In this document: positions 1 through 11,828 of the stretch, one piece after another
How positions within the stretch are numbered: the stretch's first letter is position 1
Layout: the number at the start of each line of letters is the position of its first letter
From: Buddleja alternifolia
Taxonomy: Eukaryota; Streptophyta; Magnoliopsida; Lamiales; Scrophulariaceae
Direction: 5' to 3'
Assembly: GCA_019426215.1 (NCBI GenBank)
Contig: CM033396.1
Span: forward strand, 35,454,503 to 35,518,502
DNA: 64,000 nt
The notes under the pieces: generated by a model
What the model was told of the DNA's origin: nothing
Databases searched by the model: none
What the model saw: the letters and a program-made list of their open reading frames with translations, nothing else
Position numbers and translations under genes: made by a program

Positions 1-1010
1 ACACTTTACTCAAAGTCTATCACAAAACACATGTGCTAAAGGGCAAAGTTAAATCATTAATTAATCCAAGTCTCTTCTAATTAATCATATCAGCTGTTTT
101 ACTTTTCAAATGGTTTAACGGTTAAGCCTCCACTTTTTCATGCAGCGTCACGAGCTACTTCGAATTCTATTGAAGATGTAGATTTCGGTATACCATATTA
201 GTATTGTTTAGTCTTGGATTACCGCGCTTAGTTCAATATAAGTTATGACATAATTCATATTGTGTTAATGAGACTATATATGTTGACAAATTTGTGCTAT
301 ATTCTCACACCGAGTAAGTTTTGATGAAAGAAACGTACTTTATTGATTGAATTCCCTTTATAAATGGATATGTTATTTTATTTTTGTTCGACCTAGTCTC
401 TTTCCTAGACATAAGATAAGGAGTAACAAGTTTTTCAAGTCACTCAATAGGTTGTTCTGTGAGAAGATGTAAGGTATAAATTCATTAAGATTGTTAATCA
501 TGGTATAAGCGTGATGACACATTTTACCTATATATGATGATTTTCAAATTCAGACTTTTTTTCTTTATATTATTATTCTAAATTATATATACGAAGGGAT
601 TACATAGAAAGTAAGTTTTGAACTGAACGCATCTCCCACTTAGTACGAGTTGTTGTCGCTCTTAATGATTGATTTAACATCGAATTTCTTATATTGACAC
701 AACAACCCAGGGTAGACCATAACCATACTGCAATGACCAATATATTGATTAAGTTTAGTTTCAATTTATTTTCGAGCTTGAAATTGTGTATGCACTTGAA
801 TTGATTGGTAAATGAATTGAGATTGATCGAGTCAAAAACATGAGTCTAAGTCAAGCAACACAATTCGACATATATTTACATAAACATTAAGTTTTGCAAC
901 TAGTTCAGTTGAACTTTGGGGTCATCTTCGAGTTTTGCAATAAAAAAAATGTTCATACTCAAAACAAATAATGTTTAATGAATTATACTAAAAATAAAAA
1001 TTGATACTCA
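1..1010. other. AT-rich flank, no gene seen
   Basis: No reading frame, RNA gene or transposon end could be recognised here. The sequence is AT-rich with short homopolymer runs. Similarity to the right arm begins at about position 1010, so this stretch lies outside the inverted duplication. Confidence 0.6.
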
Positions 1011-1167
1011 ATTTCGAGTTTTTAATTATTATTTTTCGTCTCAACTCTTGAATTCGGTTGTACTTGATCTTTTATTCCTTAATAGTCTCTAATTAATTTA
1101 ATTATTTGGTACGTATATGATCAATCTTATATGTGTCATCATATTTTTTTATTAATTTAATGGATAA

Positions 1168-1506
1168 TGATGCAGGTAAAATTTGCATCATACATCTTTA
1201 AGGTCCACTTCATAATTTTTCAGTGAATTTTCTAAACCTGCAAAAGAATATATCGTTAGAAGGCACGCCGAGAATTTTTCCGACATTGGCCCTCCGACGC
1301 TCAAGTCAGTAAAATGTAGAGAAATATTCATTAATGTTAAATTTCCAAGTCCCCTTCTTCCATCCTTCCAGAAGAGTATTTATACTTGTCAATATTAGGG
1401 TACATAGAACCCCAAAATTTTATTGGGCTTGAACCATAATTTAGCCCATCCAAATAATTAATTATGTAAGTCAATGTCCCATTAAGCATTTTTTTTACCT
1501 ACATCA
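1168..1506. mobile_element. Short TG..CA insertion (solo LTR or MITE)
   Basis: A 339-bp insertion begins TGATGCAGGTAAAA and ends with the near-inverse TTTTACCTACATCA. It is flanked by the 5-bp duplication GATAA (1163-1167 and 1507-1511). The right arm has the uninterrupted site (reverse complement near 62390-62420), which proves the insertion. TG..CA ends and a 5-bp duplication suggest a solo LTR of a small element. The 14-bp terminal inverted repeat would also fit a MITE. No coding sequence. Confidence 0.75.
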
Positions 1507-2597
1507 GATAATATACAAGTTTCATATTCCGTGCATGTAATTATCCATATATAATCAAAAAGCGCAATGTCCCCTAAAAAACAATCCGGTGTTTGGAAAT
1601 CAAAACTATCCTTGTTGTAAGTTGCAAGTGTGAATCAATAAAGTCTATAAAGTTATAGAAAAATGTTATGTAACACTGTTTTTATAAACCCAAAATGAAT
1701 AAGAACACAATAAACTATTTGAGGAACGCTCTCGAACCAGCCAGCAAGGCAGCAATTCCTTCAAAAGTCAGAAACACTATTTTATACATAGTTACTTTTT
1801 AGTATTATATAATGTTATATTGTATAAACGTTAATCACATTTTAATTAACTAGCTTGTCACAAGACAAGGTTAGATCATGGTTCGCCATAACGGTCGCGG
1901 TGGTTGTTGTGGAGGCCACCATTCCAGTTCTATGACAATGTTGCGGAACGGTTGCGGACGTTCAACAATTTTTTAGCTTAAATTGCTCAAAAATTATTAA
2001 AAAAATCCTAGAAAAATTTATAATTAGTACATATTGTATTTCTTTTCCCCTATTCCCCTATGTAATAATTTCCTTTCTTTCCTTGTCTTCTTCCTTGTAA
2101 TAATATCTTTTCTTTCCTTTTCTTTCCTTGTCTTCTTCCACATGAGCAATTAGTTTTTTTTTAATTCTTTTTCCATTTTTCCTTTTTAACTTTGGCAGTC
2201 ACTTTTTCCATATTTTATTCCTTTTCCTTTTGTCCTTTTAACTCTTTTCACCTACCGTTTTTTCTTCCCCTTTTCACCCACCTTCATTTCCAATTCAAAT
2301 GTGGCAGAGAAATTAGATTGTTAGCAGTTGAGAAAAATAAGCCTATGCTTCGCCGGAGACGCCGGAGAAATTTCCCGGCGACGAAACGACATCGCAGTGT
2401 GCATATCGGACCCTCTCAAGACGAAGGCTTAGGCCACTCTTTCTGCTACATACGACCCCAATCAGATGACACTTCAACCACCTCCGCCTCTTTAGTTCTT
2501 CCGTTCCGGCTGTTCCATGGCCGGGATATCGCAGGAACGGCCGAGTCTCAACCTAATCTCGCTCGTCTCGTCGTTTTTCAGCCGTTCCGGTGCGTTC

Positions 2598-3211
2598 TGA
2601 TGGGTTTTGTGGAGTCGGATCAAAATGAGGTCAAGAAGAGGAGCCAAAATAAAGTCAAGAAGGGTCGGGGTTGACCGGGATCTTGAAAAGGAAGAAAAAG
2701 CATGTTCCGGGGATTCTGGGCGAGCCGAACGGCGCCCAGGCTCAGCCACATGCGCGCCTAGGCGTGGCACGCAGGAGAAGGGGCCGTGGCCACTGCTGGC
2801 GGCGCCCAGGCGTGGCCACAGTGGCGCCCAGGCGTGGCCAGTCGGCTCCTAGGCGCGGGTCCATCGGCTGGAGCAGTTTTGACGCGTTTTTCCTTATTTT
2901 TGGCATGTCTTGAGTCCTACTTTGATTGGAATTGTTTCCTATTGTGTTAGGAATTATTCCCTAGTTGTTTAGGAGTGTTTTTCCTAATTTGTTAGGGATT
3001 AGACTTCTCCACCATTATAAATATGTGAACTCACTCTTGTAATTGATTGATGTACTCATTGATAAATAAAGATGTAGTCTAGGCTGGCTCGTGGATGTAG
3101 GCAAGTTATGCCGAACCACGTTAAATCCTTGTGTTGTTTATCTTCGTGTTTAGGCTTAGGTTTTCTTGTTTCTTGATTATTATTCGTGCTATGATGCTAC
3201 CATCCCTAACA
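2598..3211 (+). repeat. 5' LTR of nested Copia-like element
   Basis: Begins TGATGGGTTTTGTGG and ends CCATCCCTAACA, 614 bp. It contains a GC-rich array of the unit GGCGCCCAGGCGTGGCCACA near 2790-2840. The TATA-like stretch (ATTATAAATATG) near 3013 fits an LTR promoter. Confidence 0.9.
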
Positions 3212-4432
3212 ACTGGTATCAGAGCCATAGGTTATAGATTTAGAAGAGCTCCTGAATCTAGATCTATGGGGAAGCATTTTTGGTTAAACGCGGATTTCAT
3301 CGTGGGAACGGTGGTAGGAGATGGAAGGGTAATCAAGCTCGACGATTTCGTTGCAGAGAAGCACAGATTGAGGTCGTGGTGAAGCCGGAAAAGATGACAG
3401 AGGAGGATGAGATCGGGTAGATCGTCAACCAAAGAAGAGTAATCCCGTTGAACGTTAACGAGAAAACATTGGAAAATCATGGTGCCAGTAGAGGCAGATC
3501 CGCAGCCGCAGAGGCAGATTTGTGTTACCGGGTGGCTAGAACACGAAGCCAGTGGAAGCAGTTGCGGTGCCAGAGGCAGAACCGTAGAGCCAGAGGTCAG
3601 AGAGCAAATTTGTGTTACCAAGAAGGAGCAAACGAGTTGCTAGAGATCGAGGGGGCAGAGCTATGGTGCCAAGAAGGCAAATCCACCGAGCCAGAGGTCA
3701 GAATGATAGAATCGGTAATCGAGAGGGTAGAGCCGTGTAGTTGAGAGACTAGAGTGAGGCAGGGTTGTGGAGGCATGTCCACGTAGAGAGACCATGAGGA
3801 TAGGAAGCGGTGCCGAGAGGGGTTGACGGTGGAGTCGAAAGCCATGGTGGCAGGATGCGAAGCCGGGTAGGCAGAGTCGCGGAGTCGTGGTGGTTTATTG
3901 GCAGAGGGATGTGACATAGCTCGTGGAGTGGGAGCTCGAGCAGATGTGTCAATGACCCGAGTTTGCCATTGAAAACCGAGTTGGCGGATGGATCAGACAT
4001 GGCTCATGCAGGGGCATGGAGCAGATACATGAGGGATCCGAGATTGCTGTTGAAAAAAGTCCTTGGTGGAAAGATGTCAGTGGACGGGTAGACCGAGGCT
4101 GTTTGAGTGTGACATGTTCGGGTATTAGAGTAACCTATATCTGGGGGTCAATTGGACCGAGATGGATATGCCACGGTATTCAGGAGTTGGCTGATCACCA
4201 AAAGAATAGGGTAGTGGCGAGGGCTCAAAAGAGGGAACAATGTTCACAGAGAGAGTTCGTCAAGTGGGTGACACTAGAGGACGAATGAATTGAAGAGACA
4301 TGGAAAGGTCTCGGGGTTTGATCTCCATTGGATTTGGGAATGAGTCAAATAGACTAAGGTTCACTTAGGAAAAGTGAAGTGGTGGTTCAAGTTTGAGTTC
4401 GGGTTATTTTGATCAGTCTCCAAGTGGGAGAT

Positions 4433-5068
4433 TGATGGGTTTTGTAGAGTCGGATCAAAATGAGGTCAAGAAGAGGAGCCAAAATAAAGCCAAGAAGGGT
4501 CGGGGTTGACCGGGATCTTGAAAAGGAAGAAAAAGCATGTTCCGGGGATTCCGGGCTAGTCGAATGGCGCCCAGGCGCAGCCACATGCGCGCCTAGGCAT
4601 GGCACGCAGAAGAAGGGGCCGTGGCCACTGCTGGCGGCGCCCAGGCGTGGCCACAGTGGCGCCTAGGCGTGGCCACAGTGGCGCCTAGGCGTGGCCAGTC
4701 GGCGCCTAGGCCCGTGTCCATCGGCTGGAGCAGTTTTGATGCGTTTTTCCTTATTTTTGGCATGTCTTGAGTCTTACTTTGATTGGAATTGTTTCCTATT
4801 GTGTTAGGAATTATTCCCTAGTTGTTTAGGAGTGTTTTTCCTAATTTGTTAGGAATTAGACTTCTCCACCATTATAAATATGTGAACTCACTCTTGTCAT
4901 TGATTGACGTACTCATTGATAAATAAAGATGTAGTCTAGGTTGGCTCGTGGATGTAGACAAGTTATGCCGAACCACGTTAAATCCTCGTGTTGTTTATTT
5001 TCGTGTTTAGGCTTAGATTTTCTTGTTTCTTGATTATTCTTCGTGCTATGATGCTACCATCCCTAACA
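4433..5068 (+). repeat. 3' LTR of nested Copia-like element
   Basis: Same ends as the left LTR, 636 bp. It is 22 bp longer because it carries one more copy of the GC-rich unit near 4655-4700. Scattered substitutions against the left LTR show a moderately old insertion. Confidence 0.9.
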
Positions 5069-5186
5069 CGTTCCAGGTACAAAAACAAAATGTCTTGGAA
5101 CTATGGAACGCCGGGGGCCGTTCCCGTGCCGGAACGGCCGTTCCGGCCGCTTTCGCGGCGTTCCGGCGAACCATGGGCTATATTGC

Positions 5187-5194
5187 TATATATA
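5187..5194 (+). promoter_or_regulatory. TATA box of left DUF247 copy
   Basis: TATATATA within GCTATATATAGGAG, about 150 bp upstream of the ATG at 5344. The same motif occurs at the matching place of the right copy. The hAT insertion ends only 11 bp upstream, so everything distal to the TATA box was displaced by 3.3 kb. Confidence 0.6.
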
Positions 5195-5343
5195 GGAGCT
5201 ACTGGAACTCCCTCTCCATTTGTAGTAAACAACTTATCCATACAAACTTAATACAATAAGCTCTTTCATACAAACTTAGCAAAAAGAAGCTATTTCATTT
5301 ATCTAAACTTCGACTCCATAAGCAAACCAAAATAACAACAAAC

Positions 5344-7018
5344 ATGTTCTTCCAACCCAACATGCTTACAACCTTAACCTCAAACTTCAACCAAAAACAA
5401 TGGGTTGAGCAAATTCACCAAACCCTAGACAGCGAGCTCGAGGAAGAAACCCTAATCTTAGTTACCATCTTCAGTGTTCCCAAAACCCTAATGATTACAA
5501 ACCCTGATTGTTACATCCCACAAGCACTCGCTTTCGGCCCGTATAATCATTTACGGGGCGAGCTCTACGACATGGAGAAGTACAAGCTTGCTGCTGCTAA
5601 AAGAAACCAAAGAGAGCTCGAAAACATGAAGCTCGAAGACATTGTCGATCATCTCATGAAATGCGAGTTGAGAATTCGAGCCAACTATCACAGGCCCTTG
5701 GGTTATAATGGTGAAGCATTAGCTTGGATGATGGCCGTTGATTCGTCTTTCTTGTTTGAGTTCCTTCAAGTATGTGGAGTTAAAGAAGGTAAGATAGTAA
5801 CAAAGATCCCTTCAAGAGTGGAACATTTGATTGGTTTATCGAAAAATAAGCCAGCGCATAATGCCATTCTTAGGGACATTATTTTGCTTGAGAATCAAAT
5901 TCCGTTGTTTGTGATGAGAATGCTTTTGGAATTTTAGTTTTCGTCTCTAAACTTGGCAGATGAAACATTGTTTTCGTTGTTGGCTGGAGTTAGTAAAGAG
6001 TTCTCCCCTTTCAAAATGGTGAAGGGCTCTCGAAAAGTTGACATCAAAGAGTGTTTTCATTTTCTTGATTTTTTGTACAAATTTATCATGCCAAAATTAG
6101 ACGTCCCATCTGAAATAATCCAAATTCATGACGAGATTAGGGAAGATAACAATAAGGTCACGATAAATTCATTTTCCAAGCCGAGTTGCTTGAGGCAATT
6201 TTTTGATGAGCTACGGAAAATACTCTCCAAGTCAGGAGAAGGGTCCATATCAAGAAAATAATAATTTCCCTCAAACCTCTTAAAATTATTGCTAAATTGC
6301 CATGGACAATTCTGATGAAAATCCCAGTAATAAAAGTACTGAAAGAGCCTATTGAAAATATATTCAGCGCCATGCATAACGATGACGATGAGGAGAAGAA
6401 AGACGACGATAAGGAAGAAGAAGATAAGCCTCCATTGATGGAAGAGATCACAATTCCTTCAGTAACTGAGCTGGTTGAAGTTGGTGTGCAGTTTTTTCCT
6501 ACTAAAGGAGGTATAACGAGCATCGATTTTCATAAGAAGTCTCGCACTTTTCACATCCCTATCATTAACTTAGATGTGAATTCTGAGGTTGTCTTAAGAA
6601 ACTTGGTTGCATAAGTGCATCCGGGCCGTTGGTTTTGACTCGATACACTGAGTTGATGAATGGTATTATAGATACAGAAAACGATGCCAAGTTGCTTTGT
6701 GAAAGAGGCATAATTCTCAACCATTTGAAGGATGAAAAACAGGTGACGGGACTGTGGAACGGCATGAGTAAGTCGATTCGGTTGACGAAAGTGCTCTCGT
6801 TGGATAAAGTAATTGAAGATGTGAACAAGTTTTACAATGGAAGATGGAAGGTTAAATTTGGGAAGTTCATGAAGAGATATGTGTTTGGTTCTTGGAAGAT
6901 TCTCACGTTTGTTACTGCTATTATGCTGTTAATTTTGACAACTTTACAGGCGTTTTGCCAGGTTTACAATTGTGCTCGGGTTTTACGCATCGAAGGCCTT
7001 GAACCCGCGCATGTGTAG
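5344..7018 (+). pseudogene. DUF247 protein pseudogene (left copy)
   Basis: A diverged copy of the intact gene at 59286-60992. Plant DUF247 (PF03140) proteins are of unknown biochemical role and usually end in one membrane helix. In grasses, members at the S and Z loci take part in self-incompatibility. Seen here: the N-terminal signature (FSVPKTL, PDCYIPQ, DMEKYKL), the ILLENQIP motif and the C-terminal hydrophobic helix. Three lesions break it: a TAG at 5935-5937 where the other copy has CAG; about 7 bp missing near 6249-6253, which shifts frame; and about 11 bp missing near 6613, which shifts frame again. Frames are 5344-5937, 5953-6261, 6297-6614 and 6629-7018. Loss of function is a confident inference for the full-length protein. 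Confidence 0.92.
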
Positions 7019-7509
7019 ATAATCCTCGTGTCAGAATCGTATTATACAAGTAGTGGTTATGAGCTTTTAAGTGATGTGATAATATCATTAAGTGAAATGA
7101 TGGTATCACACTATCACTATGTATAATATAATAGCTCACAAGTCACATCCTCGAATACTCAAATGACTGAATGAGCAGGATCCCTCTCAGCGGGAGCCTA
7201 TTAAACAAGGTTTTGTCCTTTTCTGGGGCGTTTCATGTGCGTTGACCTTTGTACAAAATGGAATTGTAAAACTCTGTTTCGATGTGTTTTAAATCGTTGT
7301 CTGTTTTCATTTATAGTGTTATGAAAAAACATTTGTTTGTATTGGTTCTTGTGTGAAAATGAAAAATATGTTTGTATGATTTATGTGATTTTTACATAGG
7401 TATGAAATAAAGTATGAAGTGAAAAACATATTTCTTGTATCCTTTTTAACATCATAAAGCAAATTGCATAATATTACATGAAATCATACTACCTCATGAG
7501 CAGTTAGTG
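7019..7509 (+). other. 3' flank of left DUF247 copy
   Basis: Non-coding. Most of it matches the flank of the right copy (58330-59285 reversed, minus the MITE there). About 135 bp (roughly 7024-7158) are absent from the right arm and contain the inverted pair GATAATATCATT and AATGATGGTATCAC, so this may be a small insertion. No clear duplication was found around it. Confidence 0.5.
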
Positions 7510-7529
7510 CACTACAAGAAAACACCCCA

Positions 7530-7870
7530 AATAGCATCACAATTTAGCATGGATAATTATTTCGCTGCTGATTAGTATCGCTTTTAGCAAGGAATACGAA
7601 TTTTATGGGATCCAATTTCGAAAATTAAGAGCAGCAACGCAAATTGTCGTTGCTGAGTTCAGGAGCGAATTCTTTTCCTTGATGTACTTCGATGCTGGCT
7701 TATATCGAAAATGTAACTTTTGGAGGGAGTTTTCCCTCCAAAAACTTCGTTGCTGCATTCCTTGCTGAATATTTCCATAAGAATTCTTTATTATTAGCAG
7801 CAAAAAGTTTCCTTGCAAAATGTAAATCGAAAAAATGACCAATCATAGCAACGAAAAGTGACGTTGCTAA
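7530..7870. repeat. Left subterminal repeats of CACTA element
   Basis: Several direct and inverted copies of short motifs of the form TTAGCAAGG, CGTTGCTG, TGCTGA and TCGATGCTG. The same motifs recur at 18545-18910. In En/Spm such repeats are the binding sites of the TnpA-type protein. Confidence 0.75.
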
Positions 7871-7974
7871 ATATATGTATGATAAATTAAAAAACAGTAT
7901 AATTATTTTTCTTAAACGTATAACTATTTAATAATTGCATTAACACTAATTGCCTATATTATAAAAGGAAAATT

Positions 7975-8230
7975 GCAAAAAAAAACCCTGTGAAATCTAA
8001 AATTGGCTGAAAACCCCCTGTGAAAAAAAAATAAGCTAAAAACTCCCTGTATTATTTTGAAATTGCACGAAACCCCCCCTCCGTCACAAACTTTAACACC
8101 GTTAATTTTAAAATGCAAAAAAACCCCTGTCAAATATTTTATTGACTGAAAACCCCCTGTGAAAAAAAATAAGTGGCTAAAAAACCCCTGTGTAATTCTG
8201 AAATTGCACGAAACCCCCCCTGCGGTTAAC
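7975..8230. repeat. Tandem pair rich in AAACCCCCTGTGA
   Basis: Two consecutive, diverged copies of a roughly 120-bp unit. Each has a run AAAAACCCTGTGAAA, then AACCCCCTGTGAAAAAAAATAAG and then GAAATTGCACGAAACCCCCC, here given by fragments. Non-coding. Such units occur scattered in plant intergenic DNA; role unknown. Confidence 0.7.
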
Positions 8231-8291
8231 TTTTTTGGAGCTTCTCGGCTGGCTGTGCGCGTCTTTACGAGAATATAAAGAAATCACCACA

Positions 8292-8974
8292 TTGTCAATT
8301 GGGTCCATCATTTCATTGCATTGTTTTTCTCTTTTATCACAATTTTTTTACCTAATAAGCTAAATATGCCCTTACCAATAATCTAAGAGTAAAAAAGAGA
8401 AACAGAAGAAAAAGATACAATAGTTACCTTTTTTTAAACATAGAAAATAAATTTTAATGCAAGTTTGTCCTATTATATAAAAAATATTCAATTTATAATT
8501 TAAAAAATTAAATGTAGAAATTCTAAGATATACCTAACAAATTATTCGTACATCAAATAACTTTGACATTTAAATTTCGGAATCCATACATTTCGCATTC
8601 AACCATTTTAAAGCATAAAGTTACGCTATATCTATATACATATGGAAGAGAAGACATTTCTGGTTTTACTCAGCAGACATTTTTTACTCAGCCGCCGTGT
8701 CCTTTAATTTCAAAAGTCATGTGACTGTGCTCGCTTTAATGTCAAGAGATATTTTTTAATCATCCGTCGTGTCCTTTAATGTGCTTATGTTTAATAATAA
8801 TTCTTTGTACCCTAAAGTTGTTTTCTTATCTCGATGAAAGATCTTGGGCAGATCTTGAAATTCTATATTCTCGATAAAGGTTAATTAAAGTTGTCAATTG
8901 GGTCCATCGTTTCATTGCATTGTTTTTCTCTTTTATCACTATTTTTTTACCTAATAAGCTAAATATGCCCTTAC
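8292..8974. repeat. 84-bp direct repeat pair
   Basis: An 84-bp segment beginning TTGTCAATTGGGTCCATC occurs at 8292-8375 and again at 8891-8974 with two or three substitutions. A shorter third piece (GCTAAATATGCCCTTACAAA) lies near 9040. The stretch between them shows no gene. It lies just upstream of the F-box-type gene and may be the remains of its promoter region duplicated within the CACTA element. Confidence 0.7.
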
Positions 8975-9230
8975 AAAAAATTAATTAAAGTTAAAGGTTA
9001 ATTATTAAAGTTAAAGTTAAAGGTTAATTTCAAGATAAAGCTAAATATGCCCTTACAAAGAACAATCTCTTCCTCCACCAAACCCTACAAAAAATTTTCA
9101 GAGTATAAACAGGTGATATTTGTGAATATCATCTGCCACGAAAAAGGGGAGATATAAACAGAGGAGACAGGGGATCATCTTGCACGAGTAGAAACAGAGT
9201 ATAAACAGGGTATAGTTCATATAAACCACC

Positions 9231-10835
9231 ATGGAACAAGGTACAATTTCTAATAATGGACTCAGTTTCCTTTCTGAGCATATAATTTTTTATGTTATGG
9301 GAAGGTTATCAAGGGATGCATGCATTGTGGAGGCAGCCCGATTGGGTCTTTTATCAAAATATTTTCAACATTGTTGGTATTCCATCCCTACTCTTTTATT
9401 CGATATTAAACGTGTTGAACAAAGGGGTTATCATGGTTTAGATTTTATTCATTTTGTTAATCGCACTATACTTGAACATAATGAAAGTGTGGTTGAAACC
9501 TTGAGCTTTGAGTTACCAATGGGGGCCGAGGCATTGCATTGGATAAGGCAAGAGTGGGTGGCGTTTGGAATAGATCATTCTGTGCGTATACTGAAATTAG
9601 TCGGCCGGTTGTCCACTTCCCTAACGGCCTGTTTTTGTCACAAACTCTTGTTCAATTAAAATTATATCTACCGAACTACATTGTTAGGTGGGAAGATAGA
9701 TATAATTTACGAAATTTAAAAAGACTCATATTGAAGCACATCGTGCTGTATGATAACACATTTTCTTCCCGCCTTGGAAAATGGTGTCCCGAGTTGAATG
9801 ATTTGCAGTTATTCAACTGTGATTTTAGAGGACTAACAGAATTTGAGGCATATTTGCCTTCTGTAAAAATATTCAAAATGGCATTCAATCGGGCCCAAGG
9901 AAATGTGAATATAAAAGTACACTTCCCCAATGTAGATGTCCTTGTTATTTTATTGAAACAAGACGAACAGGGTCCGGGGCATTTACAAGTATTGGGGCCT
10001 TTAGCTCGTTCTTTACAGTGGATAGTACATCGTCATCGACACTACATCGGATCAACTTGCTCGACATACCGACTACTTCGAGAGGTTGTAAAAATGACGA
10101 AAGAATTGCTGTCCAGCGAACGAGCACGTGTCCCGGTTGATTTTGTTAGGGTATATCTATCTATCATTGTTTGAATAAGTGCAAATGCTTTTAAGAAGTT
10201 GTTTTGATTTCCTTTTTTTTTTTGGATTGTTTGTTTAGCGGTTGGCGCATGTGGAGCCTCTACATCGCATTATGGCGAGGTACTTTTTTGTTAATATGCA
10301 CCGCCTAGAGATCAGGTGTTCGAAGCTGCTTGACAATCTTGCTGTCACATTGGTGCTCATCAGTAGATGTACAGGCTTGAATGAGCTTAAAGTCGATTTG
10401 GTGGTAATATTTTAAGTTTTATGGTTTTTCGCTTATTAGTTATTACATGGTTTATTAAACACGTTCTTTGTTTGGGTTTCTAAAATAAAATTGTAATTGA
10501 CTTAACATGTGTAGGGTGCACCATGGAAAAACGCGGGCATTAGTGTATCCAACTACGTAAAGGACTGGAAGTTGCAAGCAATGGGATTGGAGGCATTGAA
10601 TCAGGTCACGATCTTCAACTTCTCGGGTTCTGATTGCGAGCGAAGCTACATTCTGTATGTGTTGTCGCAAGCAACTGAGTTGGATACACTAAATATCTAC
10701 TGTGTTAATCAATTTTTTGATGATCCAATTGGTGTGTATAAGAGGGCATCAATTAGAGTGTATGAAGCTACCGCGTCAAACAATGTGCAAATTCGTTTCA
10801 TAAAAGAGGCTTACCCTAGAATAAGAGGAGAATGA
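9231..10835 (+). pseudogene. F-box/LRR (FBD-like) gene carried by CACTA element
   Basis: Reads as a plant F-box/LRR gene. The N-terminus (residues about 12-60) fits the F-box pattern, with FLSEHI, GRLSRDA, LLSKYFQHCWYS and IPTLLFD. A middle part with FPNGLFLSQTLVQLKL and leucine-rich steps follows. F-box proteins act as substrate adaptors of SCF ubiquitin ligases. Three exons are supported by GT-AG sites that keep phase: 9231-10150, 10239-10403 and 10515-10835 (stop). The start has a good context (CCACCATGG). One frameshift near 9600-9615 breaks exon 1, where the reading frame moves by one register. It therefore looks disabled by a single lesion, though a sequencing error cannot be excluded. 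It lies inside the CACTA ends, upstream of the transposase gene and on the same strand, so it is probably captured host sequence. Recognition is by motif only. Confidence 0.72.
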
Positions 10836-11828
10836 AAATTGCACCGAGTCAACTTTGTTGTCAAATGTGTTGAAATATTATTTATACTATATATATTCGT
10901 TTGTATTTTTCATGTATTTATTAATCAAATAATAATGCTCCCTCGCAACTTCAAATTAACAATATCTAATATTTGAAACAAAATATTTAATTAATATTTT
11001 TAAAACAAAAATTTCAATTTAGTGGAATTGAACGTGGGAAACCTCACACTAAGTAGATTAATACTTAGTATCACCACACTAAGAAGACTTTTGAAAGCAT
11101 TGGGCCCAAAAACTTTATATTCAACTAGTCAAAAGAATAAAAAACTTTATCATTTGGAGCCCTCCTCTTCAAGAAAAAAACGTAGCCCTCCTCTTCATTT
11201 CCACAGCTCCGCGTCTTCAAAGAAAAAAACTCACCAGCTCCGACCACCGGTGTACACCGCTACCGCCGACGCTTCCTGTTACGTCCCCCTTCGCCGCTTC
11301 CTACTTAATATCTATTAACTTTTGTAAGTTATATTTTTCCCCAAAACTAAGGGTTTTATACTTTTTTGATTTTTTTGGCTTAAGTTGCATATTTCTTTCA
11401 AATGTCAACTAATGTTGCTATAGTTGAGTTATGTGTTTGATTTCTTGTCTTTTGATTGTTGAATTCATAGCCCACAACAAAGTGGGTACAGTGGTTTGTT
11501 GTTTTTGGCAAAGTGATGATTTATGCCTATGAAGGATGTCTCTTTATTTGTTATCTTGTGTTTGTGTTGTGATTATATTCATCTCTATTGCTTTGGAAAA
11601 GCTTCTCCTGTTCACCACAATGTTGGAATGGTATACCATATTTTTTTCCCTTTTTCGATTTCTTTCCTGTTTTCTGTTTTGACTTGTTTGTTTCTTGATT
11701 TTGGTGTGTCTCTGTTAGCCTCCTTAGGAACAATGTAAATAAATGATGCTCTTTCCTTGTCTAGATATGCTCAATTCTTCTAACTGTTTGTTGATAAAAG
11801 GAGGATTATTCAGTTAGCTTAATATGTG
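10836..11828 (+). other. Intergenic part and likely 5' leader of transposase gene
   Basis: 10836-11150 is AT-rich with nothing recognised. 11150-11327 is unusually C-rich (CTCCTCTTC, CCGACCACCGG, CGCTACCGCCGACG) and looks like a 5' untranslated exon. It ends at a donor-like TTTTGTAAGTT near 11325, so the transposase transcript may start here. No coding frame is supported. Confidence 0.35.

Larger units (their letters stand above)
2598..5068 (+). mobile_element. Small non-autonomous Copia-like LTR element
   Basis: Two direct LTRs (2598-3211 and 4433-5068) flank about 1.2 kb of internal DNA. The whole is bordered by the 5-bp duplication CGTTC (2593-2597 and 5069-5073). A primer-binding site for initiator tRNA-Met (TGGTATCAGAGC, starting at 3214) follows the left LTR, and a purine tract (AAGTGGGAGA) precedes the right one. 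The internal part (3226-4420) has no gag or pol; only short, broken frames occur. It must have moved with proteins from a related autonomous copy. It is nested in the hAT element. Confidence 0.9.
1877..5175. mobile_element. Non-autonomous hAT-type element
   Basis: Termini are CATGGTTCGCC at 1877 and its inverse GGCGAACCATG ending at 5175, followed inward by GC-rich partly inverted sequence. Flanking 8-mers GGTTAGAT (1869-1876) and GGCTATAT (5176-5183) are a slightly decayed 8-bp target duplication, typical of hAT. The right arm keeps the empty site (reverse complement of about 61126-61145). No transposase frame is present. Without the LTR element nested at 2598-5068 it is about 0.8 kb. It sits immediately upstream of the TATA box of the left DUF247 copy. 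The 160-codon frame at 2192-2674 looks like chance coding. Confidence 0.85.

Noticed and set aside
2192..2674. 160-codon frame with Phe-rich start
   Set aside because: Runs across the junction of the hAT element and the LTR at 2598, so it cannot be an ancestral gene.
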